A program made the translations under genes and the position numbers. The notes under the pieces are model-generated. The model had not been told where the DNA came from. It saw only the letters and a program-made list of their open reading frames with translations, and did not search any database. From positions 1 through 49,325 of the IMG/VR virus record IMGVR_UViG_3300008111_000063: DNA of 49,325 nucleotides; one strand, 5' to 3'. Positions 9,457 through 17,276 of this stretch are shown piece after piece. The stretch comes from a virus. How positions within the stretch are numbered: the first letter of the stretch is position 1; each line of letters begins with the position of its first letter.

Positions 9457-9863
9457 TATTTAATCTTTTTTGTTATTTCTTCAATCTCTATTTCAATATC
9501 CGTAATTCTTTCTTTGTTTTTTGCATCAACTTCATCAATAGTTTCTTCTAATTGAGAAAACAATTGTGCTTTCTCTTGCTCACTTAACCAACCATCTTCA
9601 CCAATACCCTTTGCTTCTGCTGCAGCAAGTCTTTGTGCAATAGTTGCCATCTTAATTAAGTGTTCATCATTTTTAACTGATACTTCGATAAGGTCTTTTA
9701 TGATTGGGGCAATAACTGTTGCTTCACCAACGTTCTTAATTAATTTCCTCAATGATTCAATTAAATCGGAAATGTTTTTCTTTTTGTTTTGTTGGTTTTC
9801 GTATATATCTCTAAATAATGATGATAGATTTTTACCATCAAATAGTTGAAATTCTGAACTCAT
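9456..9863 (-). CDS. Hypothetical helical protein of the baseplate operon
   Basis: The product has 135 residues and is almost entirely predicted helix, with a Glu/Lys-rich C-terminus (ITDIEIEIEEITKKIK). An EF-loop-like acidic stretch (GEDGWLSEQEKAQLFSQLEE) sits near residue 95. It overlaps the SGNH hydrolase gene by four bases (ATGA) and the gp5-like gene by one base. An assembly chaperone or small baseplate part is possible. No family was recognised. Confidence 0.75.
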   Translation of the reverse strand: MSSEFQLFDGKNLSSLFRDIYENQQNKKKNISDLIESLRKLIKNVGEATVIAPIIKDLIEVSVKNDEHLIKMATIAQRLAAAEAKGIGEDGWLSEQEKAQLFSQLEETIDEVDAKNKERITDIEIEIEEITKKIK

Positions 9864-10627
9864 AATATCACATTCTTTACTATATAATTATAAAATTCTT
9901 CACTTATTAGATTATATCCCAATTCGTTTGGATGTTGAGCCGGATTTTTTGTAATCATTTTTTCATCTTCAAAGCAATCTGTTTTGGTTTCTATTAAAAA
10001 ATCTTTAAATGTTTTTTTCATAAAATTCCAATATACAGATTTATCAATTAAGTGTGTAATATCATCCTTTGAATCCAAATCAACAATCATTTTGTCAAAA
10101 GCATCTGCCATTATCCATTTCACACCATAATATTCAAATAACTTTTGTAAAAATATTATATAATTTTGATTAACAATATTATAATAGTTTTGATTAAACA
10201 TTTGGTTTAAAAAAAATGATTTATATTCTGATAGGAATAAATCGTAATTAGAATTATTGCTTTTATAAGAATTTATAAACTTTTCAGGTAAATTAATTAG
10301 ATGTTTTACAGACCAACTAACCCATTGTTGTCTTGGTAAAAATGCAGCGTAATCTCTTAAAGATGAACTCCATAATACAATTACAAAATCACCTCTCTTA
10401 ACCCTACCATTCGTAACATCATCTATAATTTGATTAAATATTACTGCGTTTGGATTTCCACTTTTACCATTATTAATCCAACTCAATCCTAATTTGTTTC
10501 CTAACAGTTTTACCCAAGAGTGTTGATTTCTATATATGATTAAATCCTGATTTTTTAATTTGGATTCTTCATTTAAATTACATCCTTCACCTTCGGTCCA
10601 ACTATCACCGTAAGCATGTAATATCAT
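9860..10627 (-). CDS. SGNH/GDSL-type hydrolase
   Basis: The product has 255 residues. Block I is at the N-terminus (YGDSWTEGEG, Ser nucleophile in GDSW), the block III-like GxxN region follows (NNGKSGNPNAVI), and the C-terminal His block is HPNELGYNLISEEFYNYI. Enzymes of this fold remove acyl groups from sugars, lipids or cell-wall polymers. It overlaps the carbamoyltransferase gene by one base, so the pair is probably functionally linked, for example in adding and removing glycan substituents. A second SGNH gene lies at 25744-26352. The substrate is unknown. It could also act on host surface glycans as part of the tail. Confidence 0.85.
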   Translation of the reverse strand: MILHAYGDSWTEGEGCNLNEESKLKNQDLIIYRNQHSWVKLLGNKLGLSWINNGKSGNPNAVIFNQIIDDVTNGRVKRGDFVIVLWSSSLRDYAAFLPRQQWVSWSVKHLINLPEKFINSYKSNNSNYDLFLSEYKSFFLNQMFNQNYYNIVNQNYIIFLQKLFEYYGVKWIMADAFDKMIVDLDSKDDITHLIDKSVYWNFMKKTFKDFLIETKTDCFEDEKMITKNPAQHPNELGYNLISEEFYNYIVKNVIL

Positions 10628-12327
10628 TACTTATAAATTATAAAATTATTAATTACTAAAACATCCATATCACAATTTAGGAATGTCCATATTGCTTTAT
10701 CTGGATCATTTGTCATTGTGTGGTCTTTTAAATTAAATGACGTATTTAAAAGTATAGGGGTACCTGTTAGTTTTTCAAACTCTTTCAATAATTTATAATA
10801 TAAAGGGTTTTGTTCTTTTGTTACAGTCTGTATTCTTGCACTATTATCAATATGTGTTACGGATGGAATTGGTATTTGTGAAACTACTTTTACAACTTGA
10901 TTCATATATGGTACATCACCTTCGGAACTAAAATATTTTTGATAATCTTCTTGTGTTACTGATGGAGCAAATGGTCTAAACATTTCTCTTTTTTTGACAA
11001 CTTTATTAATTTTATCTCTAATATCTGGAAGATGTGGATTACCCAATATAGAACGATTGCCCAATGCTCTTGCACCGAATTCAGTTCTACCTTGAAACCA
11101 ACCAACTATTTTTCCATTTTTTACATATTTTGCAATTATTTGGCATAAACGTTCTTCATCAGGTGCAACTTCAACACATAATTTTTTATTTTGCTTTACA
11201 ATATCTCCGACTTTAATATTCCATTCTGGTCCTAAATATGGTGATTGATTATCCCCACCATGTACTTTTGGATTACCTAATGTAATATGCCAATGCCACA
11301 AACATGCGCCAATTGCAGAACCTGCATCCGATGGCGCAAATGGTATCCATACATTTTTAAAAGTTGTATGATGTTTTATTTTACCGTTTGCTGTTCCGTT
11401 ATATGCACATCCACCACCCAATACTAAATTCTCACTATTCCAATTACTATTTACTCTGTTTAAAATAAAATAAAATTGAGATTCATACCAGCTTTGCAAT
11501 GCTGCGGCTAAATCTTTATGATGTTGTTCAATTGATTCACCTTTAAAACGGGGTGGAAATCCTATTAATGAAATCAAATTCATATTAAACATATCCGTTT
11601 CTGATGTGCGATATGTGAAATATTTTTGGTTTATGTTTACTAAATCAGCAAGCCTTTCATAATACGTTATTTTATCAAACACATGTTGATATTTTGAACT
11701 ATCCCCATATGGTGCTAATCCCATAACTTTATACTCACCTTCATTTGGTTTAAATCCTAAATAAGCAGTTAATGCAGAATATACCAATCCCAATGAATTC
11801 GGAAAATTTAATGATGTTATTTTATGAAATTTATTATTTCTAATATAGCATGCTAAAAGTGTTTCATTTTCACCTACTCCATCAATTGATACACCAATTG
11901 CATCATCAAATGGTGATGTGTAATATGAAAATGCTAAATGAGATAGGTGGTGTTTTGTATATAGTATTTCACCTGTATATCCGATGGTTTCTAAAAGGCC
12001 TTGTAAATTACCTTCGGTTTCATTCCATCTTTTTTCAAATGCTCTCCATTGTGGAAACCATCTTCTCAATGGAAACCATTTAGAACCTATTTGATTTTCA
12101 ACTCTTTTAAATTTTAGGTCAGGAGATTCATACCAACAAACCATATCAACTTCATCGATTGTTATTTTTCCAAATTCTAAAACCCATTGGATTGCCTTAA
12201 ACGGAAAAGAACTATCATGCTTTTCACCGGATAGTTTTTCTTCTTCAATTGCTGCTATAACTTTACCATCAATAACTAATGCTGCAGCTGAATCATGGTA
12301 AAAGCCGGATAAACCTAATTGTATCAT
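10627..12327 (-). CDS. Carbamoyltransferase (NodU/CmcH/TobZ family)
   Basis: The product has 566 residues. It begins with the family signature (LGLSGFYHDSAAALVIDGKV) and then HHLSHLAFSYYTSPFDDAIG and SIDGVGENET, the Kae1-like ATP and metal region. Next are GGGCAYNGTANGKI and the C-terminal YrdC-like hallmark GRTEFGARALGNRSILGNP, ending with LLNTSFN. The family uses carbamoyl phosphate and ATP to O-carbamoylate sugars or antibiotics. Full length and all motifs suggest an active enzyme. It lies next to an SGNH hydrolase and near the late sigma gene. Related genes are known in T4-like marine phages. The acceptor (glycan, virion protein or nucleotide) cannot be read from sequence. Confidence 0.93.
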   Translation of the reverse strand: MIQLGLSGFYHDSAAALVIDGKVIAAIEEEKLSGEKHDSSFPFKAIQWVLEFGKITIDEVDMVCWYESPDLKFKRVENQIGSKWFPLRRWFPQWRAFEKRWNETEGNLQGLLETIGYTGEILYTKHHLSHLAFSYYTSPFDDAIGVSIDGVGENETLLACYIRNNKFHKITSLNFPNSLGLVYSALTAYLGFKPNEGEYKVMGLAPYGDSSKYQHVFDKITYYERLADLVNINQKYFTYRTSETDMFNMNLISLIGFPPRFKGESIEQHHKDLAAALQSWYESQFYFILNRVNSNWNSENLVLGGGCAYNGTANGKIKHHTTFKNVWIPFAPSDAGSAIGACLWHWHITLGNPKVHGGDNQSPYLGPEWNIKVGDIVKQNKKLCVEVAPDEERLCQIIAKYVKNGKIVGWFQGRTEFGARALGNRSILGNPHLPDIRDKINKVVKKREMFRPFAPSVTQEDYQKYFSSEGDVPYMNQVVKVVSQIPIPSVTHIDNSARIQTVTKEQNPLYYKLLKEFEKLTGTPILLNTSFNLKDHTMTNDPDKAIWTFLNCDMDVLVINNFIIYK

Positions 12328-12329
12328 AT

Positions 12330-13022
12330 TTAAATTTTTATATCACCGTGTTTATCAAATTCATTATATAACTCCATTTGTCTTTCTTTCATTTTGTTGA
12401 CAACCTTTGTGATATAATGGGTTGGATGTCCTGTCATTTCCCTAATAAGTAGGTACAAAGATTTTTTATTGAAATTTTCTATATATTCTGCTCTACGAAA
12501 TAACTCTAATACTGCATCGGCGATTTGCATATCTCTTTTTTTCGGAAAGAAATTCTCTAAATGTTTATCCCAATATTCTAACATTCTTACATTGAATGTT
12601 CGGTGTTCATCATTACGAACTTCTTCTCTAAAATTATTTTCAGTATCCCAACTTTCAGGCAACGCAGACATTATATCCGTATCTTTATATCGTTTATAGT
12701 TTGCATTGTTATTTAAAATTAAATAGTTTCTTGCAACAATAGTAAAGTATGAGAATGCTTTACCCTTACCATTTTTGTACATATGTATTTTTTCAATCAT
12801 AAATGCAACCACTTCGGCCATTACATCCTGTGGGTCGTCATCAAAGTATGTGAACTTCCATTTATTATAAACTATCTCTGCTAATTTTTTAAATGCAGAA
12901 TCTATACGTTCTCTGTAAATTCTATCTTTCGTAAATTGGTCGGTTGTAAGATTATATTCAATTATAGCATCTTCCGTATCTTTTGTAAAGTATTGTCTGT
13001 TAGGTCCTCTTTTTCTTGGCAT
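12330..13022 (-). CDS. RNA polymerase sigma factor for late genes (gp55-like)
   Basis: The product has 230 residues. The central part (DPQDVMAEVVAFMIEKIHMY, then GKGKAFSYFTIVARNYLI) matches sigma region 2 of phage late sigma factors, where the AFSYF...ARN segment contacts the promoter. The N-terminus is basic (MPRKRGPNRQYF). There is no clear region 4, as in T4 gp55. It overlaps by one base with the small membrane protein gene upstream and is followed by the virion genes it probably activates. Its promoter sequence in this phage is unknown; see the ATATTTAT note. Confidence 0.85.
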   Translation of the reverse strand: MPRKRGPNRQYFTKDTEDAIIEYNLTTDQFTKDRIYRERIDSAFKKLAEIVYNKWKFTYFDDDPQDVMAEVVAFMIEKIHMYKNGKGKAFSYFTIVARNYLILNNNANYKRYKDTDIMSALPESWDTENNFREEVRNDEHRTFNVRMLEYWDKHLENFFPKKRDMQIADAVLELFRRAEYIENFNKKSLYLLIREMTGHPTHYITKVVNKMKERQMELYNEFDKHGDIKI

Positions 13023-13285
13023 TATTTTTGAGTTTTAAATCTTTCAATAGTTTCTTTTATTTGATAAAATATAGAACCTACATCATCATCTTTCTCAAAC
13101 ATTTGACGATTATCAATTTGTCTTAATGCTTCCAGTAATGCTTCGTTTCTGTTTGTTTCCGTTTCGATAAATTTTTGATATTCTTCAAATTGGTCTTCAT
13201 ATTTTTCTAACTTTTTTAGTAAGTTAAAAATAACATAAATACAAACTCCAAGTAATACAAAAATTATAAATAAAGTTATTTTCAT
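13022..13285 (-). CDS. Small single-pass membrane protein with cytoplasmic coil
   Basis: The product has 87 residues. Residues 1-22 form a hydrophobic segment (LFIIFVLLGVCIYVIFNLL). The rest is a charged helix rich in Glu, Gln and Lys (LEKYEDQFEEYQKFIETETN). The arrangement is that of an N-anchored coiled coil with its bulk in the cytoplasm. It is placed between peptide deformylase and the sigma factor, with a one-base overlap to the latter. No family was recognised; a spanin or a holin lacks support here. Confidence 0.78.
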   Translation of the reverse strand: MKITLFIIFVLLGVCIYVIFNLLKKLEKYEDQFEEYQKFIETETNRNEALLEALRQIDNRQMFEKDDDVGSIFYQIKETIERFKTQK

Positions 13286-13287
13286 AA

Positions 13288-13923
13288 TTATACTATTTCA
13301 TATCCTTTTAAAAAATAATCGTTTGCTTTTTTGTATTTAACCTCAACCATATCTCCATCTGGTGATTTCATTACAACTTTATCATTTCTACCATATGTTT
13401 GTTTATTAACAACCGTTGTAGTATAAACTCTATCTTTAATTGTAAAACCATCCAAATGGTCAATTTCATGTTGAACAATTACGGTCATCATTGTCTCTTT
13501 TGAAACCTGCTCACCCTGTCTATCACCTTCTGGATTAATCTCAAATGTCATTTCACCCATATTATCTGTATCAACTACAACTTTACAGGCTCTGATTGTT
13601 CTGATTGGTTTTTCTATTGTTCTTGGAATTGAAAGACATCCTTCATAAAAAAGAAATCCCTCATTAGATTTTTCTTTAATAACAGGGTTTAATAGGAATA
13701 AATCTTCATCACCAAATTGAATTAAACATGCTCTTTTTTTAATACCCAATTGAGTTGCTGATATTCCCAAACCAGGATGTTGTTTTAATCCTTGTTCTAA
13801 TTGTTCTCTTAATTGGTCTGCTTCTTGTTGTGTAATTTCTGTTTTAGGACATGGTGTTTTTAGATATTCTCTAAATTCTTTTGTTTCAAATCCTTTGCTG
13901 TTTTTGTCAACTACTAATTTCAT
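13288..13923 (-). CDS. def: Peptide deformylase
   Basis: The product has 211 residues. All three motifs are present: motif 1 GLGISATQLG (residues 51-60), motif 2 EGCLSIP with metal-binding Cys96, and motif 3 QHEIDHLDG with His152, Glu153 and His156. The enzyme removes the N-formyl group from nascent proteins. Phage versions in marine T4-like phages are active and thought to speed protein maturation during infection. This one has an additional C-terminal tail of about 45 residues beyond the catalytic helix, longer than the minimal phage forms. It overlaps the DUF2061 gene by four bases. Confidence 0.95.
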   Translation of the reverse strand: MKLVVDKNSKGFETKEFREYLKTPCPKTEITQQEADQLREQLEQGLKQHPGLGISATQLGIKKRACLIQFGDEDLFLLNPVIKEKSNEGFLFYEGCLSIPRTIEKPIRTIRACKVVVDTDNMGEMTFEINPEGDRQGEQVSKETMMTVIVQHEIDHLDGFTIKDRVYTTTVVNKQTYGRNDKVVMKSPDGDMVEVKYKKANDYFLKGYEIV

Positions 13924-14132
13924 TGTTGTTTTTTTAATCCGTATTTTATAAATTTATACCAAATTCTTTCATGTAGAAAGTAAATGATTGGTTTTATTAT
14001 TAATTCACCCAATCCTACCATTCCTGCCCATTTTATGGGTAGGCCAGCAAATAGAGTGAGTATAATTGTAGTTATAGTTCCAATAAAACGATAACTAATA
14101 CTTTTTACTATATGTCTTTTAACTAGTGGCAT
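13920..14132 (-). CDS. DUF2061 small membrane protein
   Basis: The product has 70 residues. The start (RHIVKSISYRFIGTITTIIL) followed by GLGELIIKPIIYFLHERIWY is the DUF2061 signature: two membrane segments with a conserved Glu/Lys-Pro turn and an aromatic C-terminus. Function is unknown; the domain is often linked to sulfur-assimilation kinases or lies alone in phage genomes. It overlaps the nucleotidyltransferase gene by 14 bases and the deformylase gene by four bases, so it is within a coupled operon. Confidence 0.88.
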   Translation of the reverse strand: MPLVKRHIVKSISYRFIGTITTIILTLFAGLPIKWAGMVGLGELIIKPIIYFLHERIWYKFIKYGLKKQQ

Positions 14133-14493
14133 ACTCTATAACATCTCCGTTTGTATCCATATAACCTTCTCTAATCTTTGTTCCACTAATCATTTCAATA
14201 TCAGCTGGTGGTGGGTGGTTAATAACTTCATATCCAACACCTCTACCATAGTTTACACTTTCAATATCAGGGATGATACTAATAAGAATTTTATCTGAAT
14301 TTTCAATAAAGAATTTTTCTTTTGATAAATCTATTAGGACTTGTTGTGCGGTTTTTGGATTATTTTCATCAACTTCTACATCTCTAATTGCTACCCAAAC
14401 ATTTTTACCCTTATTTAGTTGCTGATTAATCAACCATTCATGTCCGGCATGCCATGTTTGCCATCTGCCAATGTATAATGCGTATTTTTTCAT
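14119..14493 (-). CDS. Nucleotidyltransferase of the HxGH superfamily (NMN or cytidylyl type)
   Basis: The product has 124 residues. The phosphate-binding motif is GRWQTWHAGHEWLI (His15 and His18) and the second nucleotide-binding motif is ISGTKIREG near residue 100. This is the adenylyl/cytidylyltransferase fold. At about 125 residues it is shorter than full NMN adenylyltransferases (about 170), and lacks a long C-terminal helix. The likely reaction is joining a nucleoside triphosphate to a phosphorylated small molecule; NAD synthesis is one possibility. It sits between UvdE and DUF2061. Confidence 0.82.
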   Translation of the reverse strand: MKKYALYIGRWQTWHAGHEWLINQQLNKGKNVWVAIRDVEVDENNPKTAQQVLIDLSKEKFFIENSDKILISIIPDIESVNYGRGVGYEVINHPPPADIEMISGTKIREGYMDTNGDVIEYATS

Positions 14494-14494
14494 A

Positions 14495-15382
14495 TTATAT
14501 AAATTTTAAAATTGCTAATTCTTTTGCTTTTGCTTCAACCATAATATCAATATCCAATCCGTATGTATTTGGTAATTGATTAATGTATAATGAGTGAGCT
14601 TGTGGTTTTTCCTTTGGATTATTTTCGTGCAATGCTTTTGATTCGGAATAATGAACTTCTTGCGTAATACCTTTAGGCCAAGTAGTTGCTGCAAGTTTGA
14701 GTGCTTGTTCTTCTGAAAGGTCACCTGTACAAAATTGGTGGTGATGATAATCAAATACAATCGGAATACCGGTCTTTTGATGAATATACATTAAATCCTT
14801 AACAGAGTACATAGAACCCTTATCATCATTCTCAATTGTAAGCCTCTTTTTAACCGAATTAGAACACTTATTAAAGTTGGTGATAAATCTATCCATTGCA
14901 CTCTGTTTATCTCCGTAAACCCCATTACAATGAATATTAATGTTATTGTATGGTGTTTTAGATAACCCCATCATATCAAATATCTTACCATGTAGTTCCA
15001 AATCCGCAATCGTATTGTTTACAACGGTTTCATTTGGTGAAGTAAGTACACAAAACGGACCAGGATGCGAATTTATACGCATATTGTGAAATTTAGCAAA
15101 ATCACCTGCTTTTTTGAGTTCTCTCTTAATTTCTTTGTAATCTTTGAGTTGAGTCAAATCAATATGGTCACCCCACGGAATGATTGCAGAAGATAATCGG
15201 AAGAAATAGATACCATTTAGCCTATTCCACTCCAATATTTTGATAATATCCGATGCATTTTTAAGTGCAAGTTCGGAAACATAATCTAATCCCTTAGCTT
15301 CAAAGGTTTTTTTAATCATAGCACGGTTTGTAGAAACCTGCTTACCCATACTCATATTAATACATGCATATCCTATATTCAT
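14495..15382 (-). CDS. uvdE: UV damage endonuclease UvdE
   Basis: The product has 295 residues. The N-terminus MNIGYACINMS and the segment LEWNRLNGIYFFRLSSAIIP are family signatures. Metal-ligand motifs of the TIM barrel follow: INSHPGPFCVL, NINIHCNGVYGDK, LTIENDDKGSMYSV, IVFDYHHHQFC and EVHYSES. The enzyme nicks DNA 5' of pyrimidine dimers and abasic sites. It is rare in phages, where T4-type endonuclease V is more usual. A near-perfect Bacteroidota promoter ends just before the ATG (box 15388-15395), predicting a leaderless or 0-3 base-leader mRNA. Confidence 0.95.
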   Translation of the reverse strand: MNIGYACINMSMGKQVSTNRAMIKKTFEAKGLDYVSELALKNASDIIKILEWNRLNGIYFFRLSSAIIPWGDHIDLTQLKDYKEIKRELKKAGDFAKFHNMRINSHPGPFCVLTSPNETVVNNTIADLELHGKIFDMMGLSKTPYNNINIHCNGVYGDKQSAMDRFITNFNKCSNSVKKRLTIENDDKGSMYSVKDLMYIHQKTGIPIVFDYHHHQFCTGDLSEEQALKLAATTWPKGITQEVHYSESKALHENNPKEKPQAHSLYINQLPNTYGLDIDIMVEAKAKELAILKFI

Positions 15383-15387
15383 AGAAT

Positions 15388-15418
15388 GTAATATACGAAA
15401 AATAACTTAAAATACAAA
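15388..15418 (-). promoter_or_regulatory. Promoter for uvdE (TTTG-N19-TATATTAC)
   Basis: On the minus strand TTTG (15415-15418) is followed by 19 bases ending TTATTTTTCG and then TATATTAC (15395-15388). This matches the Bacteroidota -33/-7 pair. With the usual 4-5 bases from the -7 box to the start site, transcription would begin at or within about 3 bases of the A of the uvdE ATG. Confidence 0.75.
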
Positions 15419-15422
15419 ATTA

Positions 15423-16553
15423 TTAGTAAGTTTTAATTAAATCATCTTGCTGTGATTTCTTATACTTCAACCAATAGTTCACAGCATTTTGGTCATTTAT
15501 CCAATTTGCTTTATTATCCCAATCAAAATCAGTTCTTGCGTAATATGGTAATTTATTTCTAATTTCTCTTCCTCTCATTGATGTTTTTGGAACCCACTCA
15601 TCTATCATTCCATCCCCATCGGTATCATAACCATCAATATTACCATCACCATCTAAATCTATCGGAATTCTTAAATTATTTTCTACTATAACAGGCACTT
15701 CCTCTTCAATTGATGAATTTTTTCCACTATCTTCAGTATTTTGTGAAATATTTTCCACTATATCCTCTTTTTTATCGCCATATACCTCATATAACCCCAA
15801 TTTTTCATCATTTTCCATCATTTCTATCAGAGCTTCCTTTTGTTTACGCTTTTTATCAGAAATTAATCCGTTAAAAGCGATAATTAAAGCAACCACTACT
15901 TGTGCTAATTCTACGTTAAATGCTTCTGCAACAAATCGAAATCCACCCACTTCTTTCTCTATATCAATGTTTGCATTCTTAATTTTATTAATTTCTTCGT
16001 AATTTTTGTTGTTTTCTTCGGTTAATTTATTGATTTTTGCTGAAATTGTAGTAATTTCTTTATCGGCATTACGAATCATTTGAGAAACTCGTGATGTAGA
16101 TACGTTTTTATCAATTTGTTTGGAAAGATTTGATTTTTGTGAGTTACGGATGTTTTGTTGATTAGTTAATTGAGTAGTATAACGAGCAATTTCACTCTCA
16201 TTTTGCTTAATTTTTGTATCAAAAACGGCAATTTCTCTTTCTATTTGTAGGAGTTGTATATTTTGTTGTTGGAATGCATTAGAAAGGTAACCAAAAATAC
16301 CGGCAGATGTGATTAACATCAATACGCCAACGGAAATCGTTATGTACCACTTATTAAATCCACTAATTTCATCCCATTTTTGCTTCAAATAAGTAGCCGC
16401 AACTAACTTTGCCAATTCCAATGCAGATGCCATTATCATCACCGAAAGTGATGCTCCGGCAAATAGTACACCCAACCCCGTCACAGAGAAGTATGCCGCA
16501 CAACCAGCGATAATTAGTGCGGAAATTCCGACTAAAATCTTAAGCCAATTCAT
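15423..16553 (-). CDS. Membrane protein with coiled coil and Ca-binding-like DxDGDG repeats
   Basis: The product has 376 residues. Residues 1-100 contain about four hydrophobic segments (ILVGISALIIAGCAAYF; WYITISVGVLMLITSAGIFG). Residues 105-220 form a Gln/Lys/Glu-rich coiled coil. One more hydrophobic segment is near 230 (LAQVVVALIIAFNGLI). Near residue 310 two thrombospondin-3-like calcium loops occur in tandem (DLDGDGNIDGYDTDGDGMID). It starts by TAATG coupling to the 58-residue gene at 16553-16729. Topology suggests a membrane-bound assembly; a role as tape-measure or lysis factor is not supported. The family is unknown. Confidence 0.8.
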   Translation of the reverse strand: MNWLKILVGISALIIAGCAAYFSVTGLGVLFAGASLSVMIMASALELAKLVAATYLKQKWDEISGFNKWYITISVGVLMLITSAGIFGYLSNAFQQQNIQLLQIEREIAVFDTKIKQNESEIARYTTQLTNQQNIRNSQKSNLSKQIDKNVSTSRVSQMIRNADKEITTISAKINKLTEENNKNYEEINKIKNANIDIEKEVGGFRFVAEAFNVELAQVVVALIIAFNGLISDKKRKQKEALIEMMENDEKLGLYEVYGDKKEDIVENISQNTEDSGKNSSIEEEVPVIVENNLRIPIDLDGDGNIDGYDTDGDGMIDEWVPKTSMRGREIRNKLPYYARTDFDWDNKANWINDQNAVNYWLKYKKSQQDDLIKTY

Positions 16554-16729
16554 TATCTATTAATTCTTACTAATTCAGAAACACGCTCTACAATTTTTTG
16601 AGCATCATCAATTGTTTGATTAACATCGGATGGTGATAATTGTTGTGCACCATTTGCTACATTCTTTAAAATACGCAATTTACCTTCTAATGAATCTAAA
16701 AGCGTTTGTATTTTTTCATTATATATCAT
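16553..16729 (-). CDS. Small helical protein, 58 residues
   Basis: Found by reading the gap upstream of 15423-16553. ATG at 16729, TAA at 16555-16553, overlapping the next ATG as TAATG. The protein (MIYNEKIQTLLDSLEGKLRI ... KIVERVSELVRINR) is fully helical and charged. The tight coupling and good codon pattern support a real gene. It follows ATATTTATTA (core 16734-16741), so it may be first in a transcription unit with the membrane protein. Function unknown. Confidence 0.72.
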   Translation of the reverse strand: MIYNEKIQTLLDSLEGKLRILKNVANGAQQLSPSDVNQTIDDAQKIVERVSELVRINR

Positions 16730-16750
16730 ACTAATAAATATTTTTTAAAT

Positions 16751-16785
16751 AAAAAAAGGGTAAAATCATAAGACCTTACCCCTTT
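16751..16785 (-). terminator. Rho-independent terminator after hsp20
   Basis: Read on the minus strand: AAAGGGGTAA, a loop of about 12 bases, TTACCCTTT and then a run of T. It lies just after the Hsp20 stop codon (16807). Its 5' foot overlaps a promoter-like -7 box at 16784-16791. Confidence 0.8.
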
Positions 16786-16815
16786 AATCTACGAAAAATA
16801 ACTGAATTAACCAAC
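16784..16815 (-). promoter_or_regulatory. Promoter-like element overlapping the hsp20 terminator
   Basis: GTTG (16815-16812), 20 bases containing AGTTATTTTTCG, then TAGATTAA (16791-16784). The 14 bases before and into the box are nearly the same as in the uvdE promoter. The -33 part lies in the end of the hsp20 coding region and the start site would fall inside the terminator stem. It may be an attenuated promoter for 16553-16729 and 15423-16553, or a decayed copy. Confidence 0.45.
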
Positions 16816-17202
16816 TTTTATGGTTAATTTTTTTGGTTTGGACTCTTCTTTTCTTTCTACTACGATTGATAAGATACCATTTTTAATTTCTGCTTTTGCA
16901 TTTCTACCGTCCAAATCCTTACCCAATGTAATTGTTTCATTAATGTTTGCAATCAATTGGTCTACTGCTGTTTTTTCATCTTTACTTTCCTTTTTAGCTA
17001 CCACTTCAATTTTATCTTCATAACAATTAATCTCTACACTTTTAGGGTCGTGACCTAAAACGGATAGAGCGATGAATGCTTTATCATCTTTTACTTCAAC
17101 TGCAAATTTAGATGGTACAAATGTAGTTGAATGATTTTTCCAAATTGGAGAAGTAGTTTCAAATAATGAATCAAAAACCTTGTCGAAATTTGTGTAATAC
17201 AT
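16807..17202 (-). CDS. Small heat shock protein, Hsp20 family
   Basis: The product has 131 residues. The alpha-crystallin domain covers about residues 30-125: FAVEVKDDKAFIALSVLGHD, then NCYEDKIEVVAKKE, ending with the hallmark AEIKNGILSIVV (the A-x-x-x-n-G-v-L motif). It is an ATP-independent holdase; related genes are common in T4-like marine phages and may help fold virion proteins. The C-terminal IxI motif appears as LTIKV. It has its own terminator downstream. A 73-base AT-rich leader separates it from the HD gene, with only a poor promoter match. Confidence 0.92.
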   Translation of the reverse strand: MYYTNFDKVFDSLFETTSPIWKNHSTTFVPSKFAVEVKDDKAFIALSVLGHDPKSVEINCYEDKIEVVAKKESKDEKTAVDQLIANINETITLGKDLDGRNAKAEIKNGILSIVVERKEESKPKKLTIKVG

Positions 17203-17276
17203 AATTTTAATTTTTTTGGTTAATAATACGTTATATATTTCAATTATTATACCAAAGTATTTTTAATGACAAATTG

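Noticed and set aside
14515-14760. Minus-strand 81-codon frame inside uvdE
   Set aside because: Shadow frame inside a complete UvdE gene.
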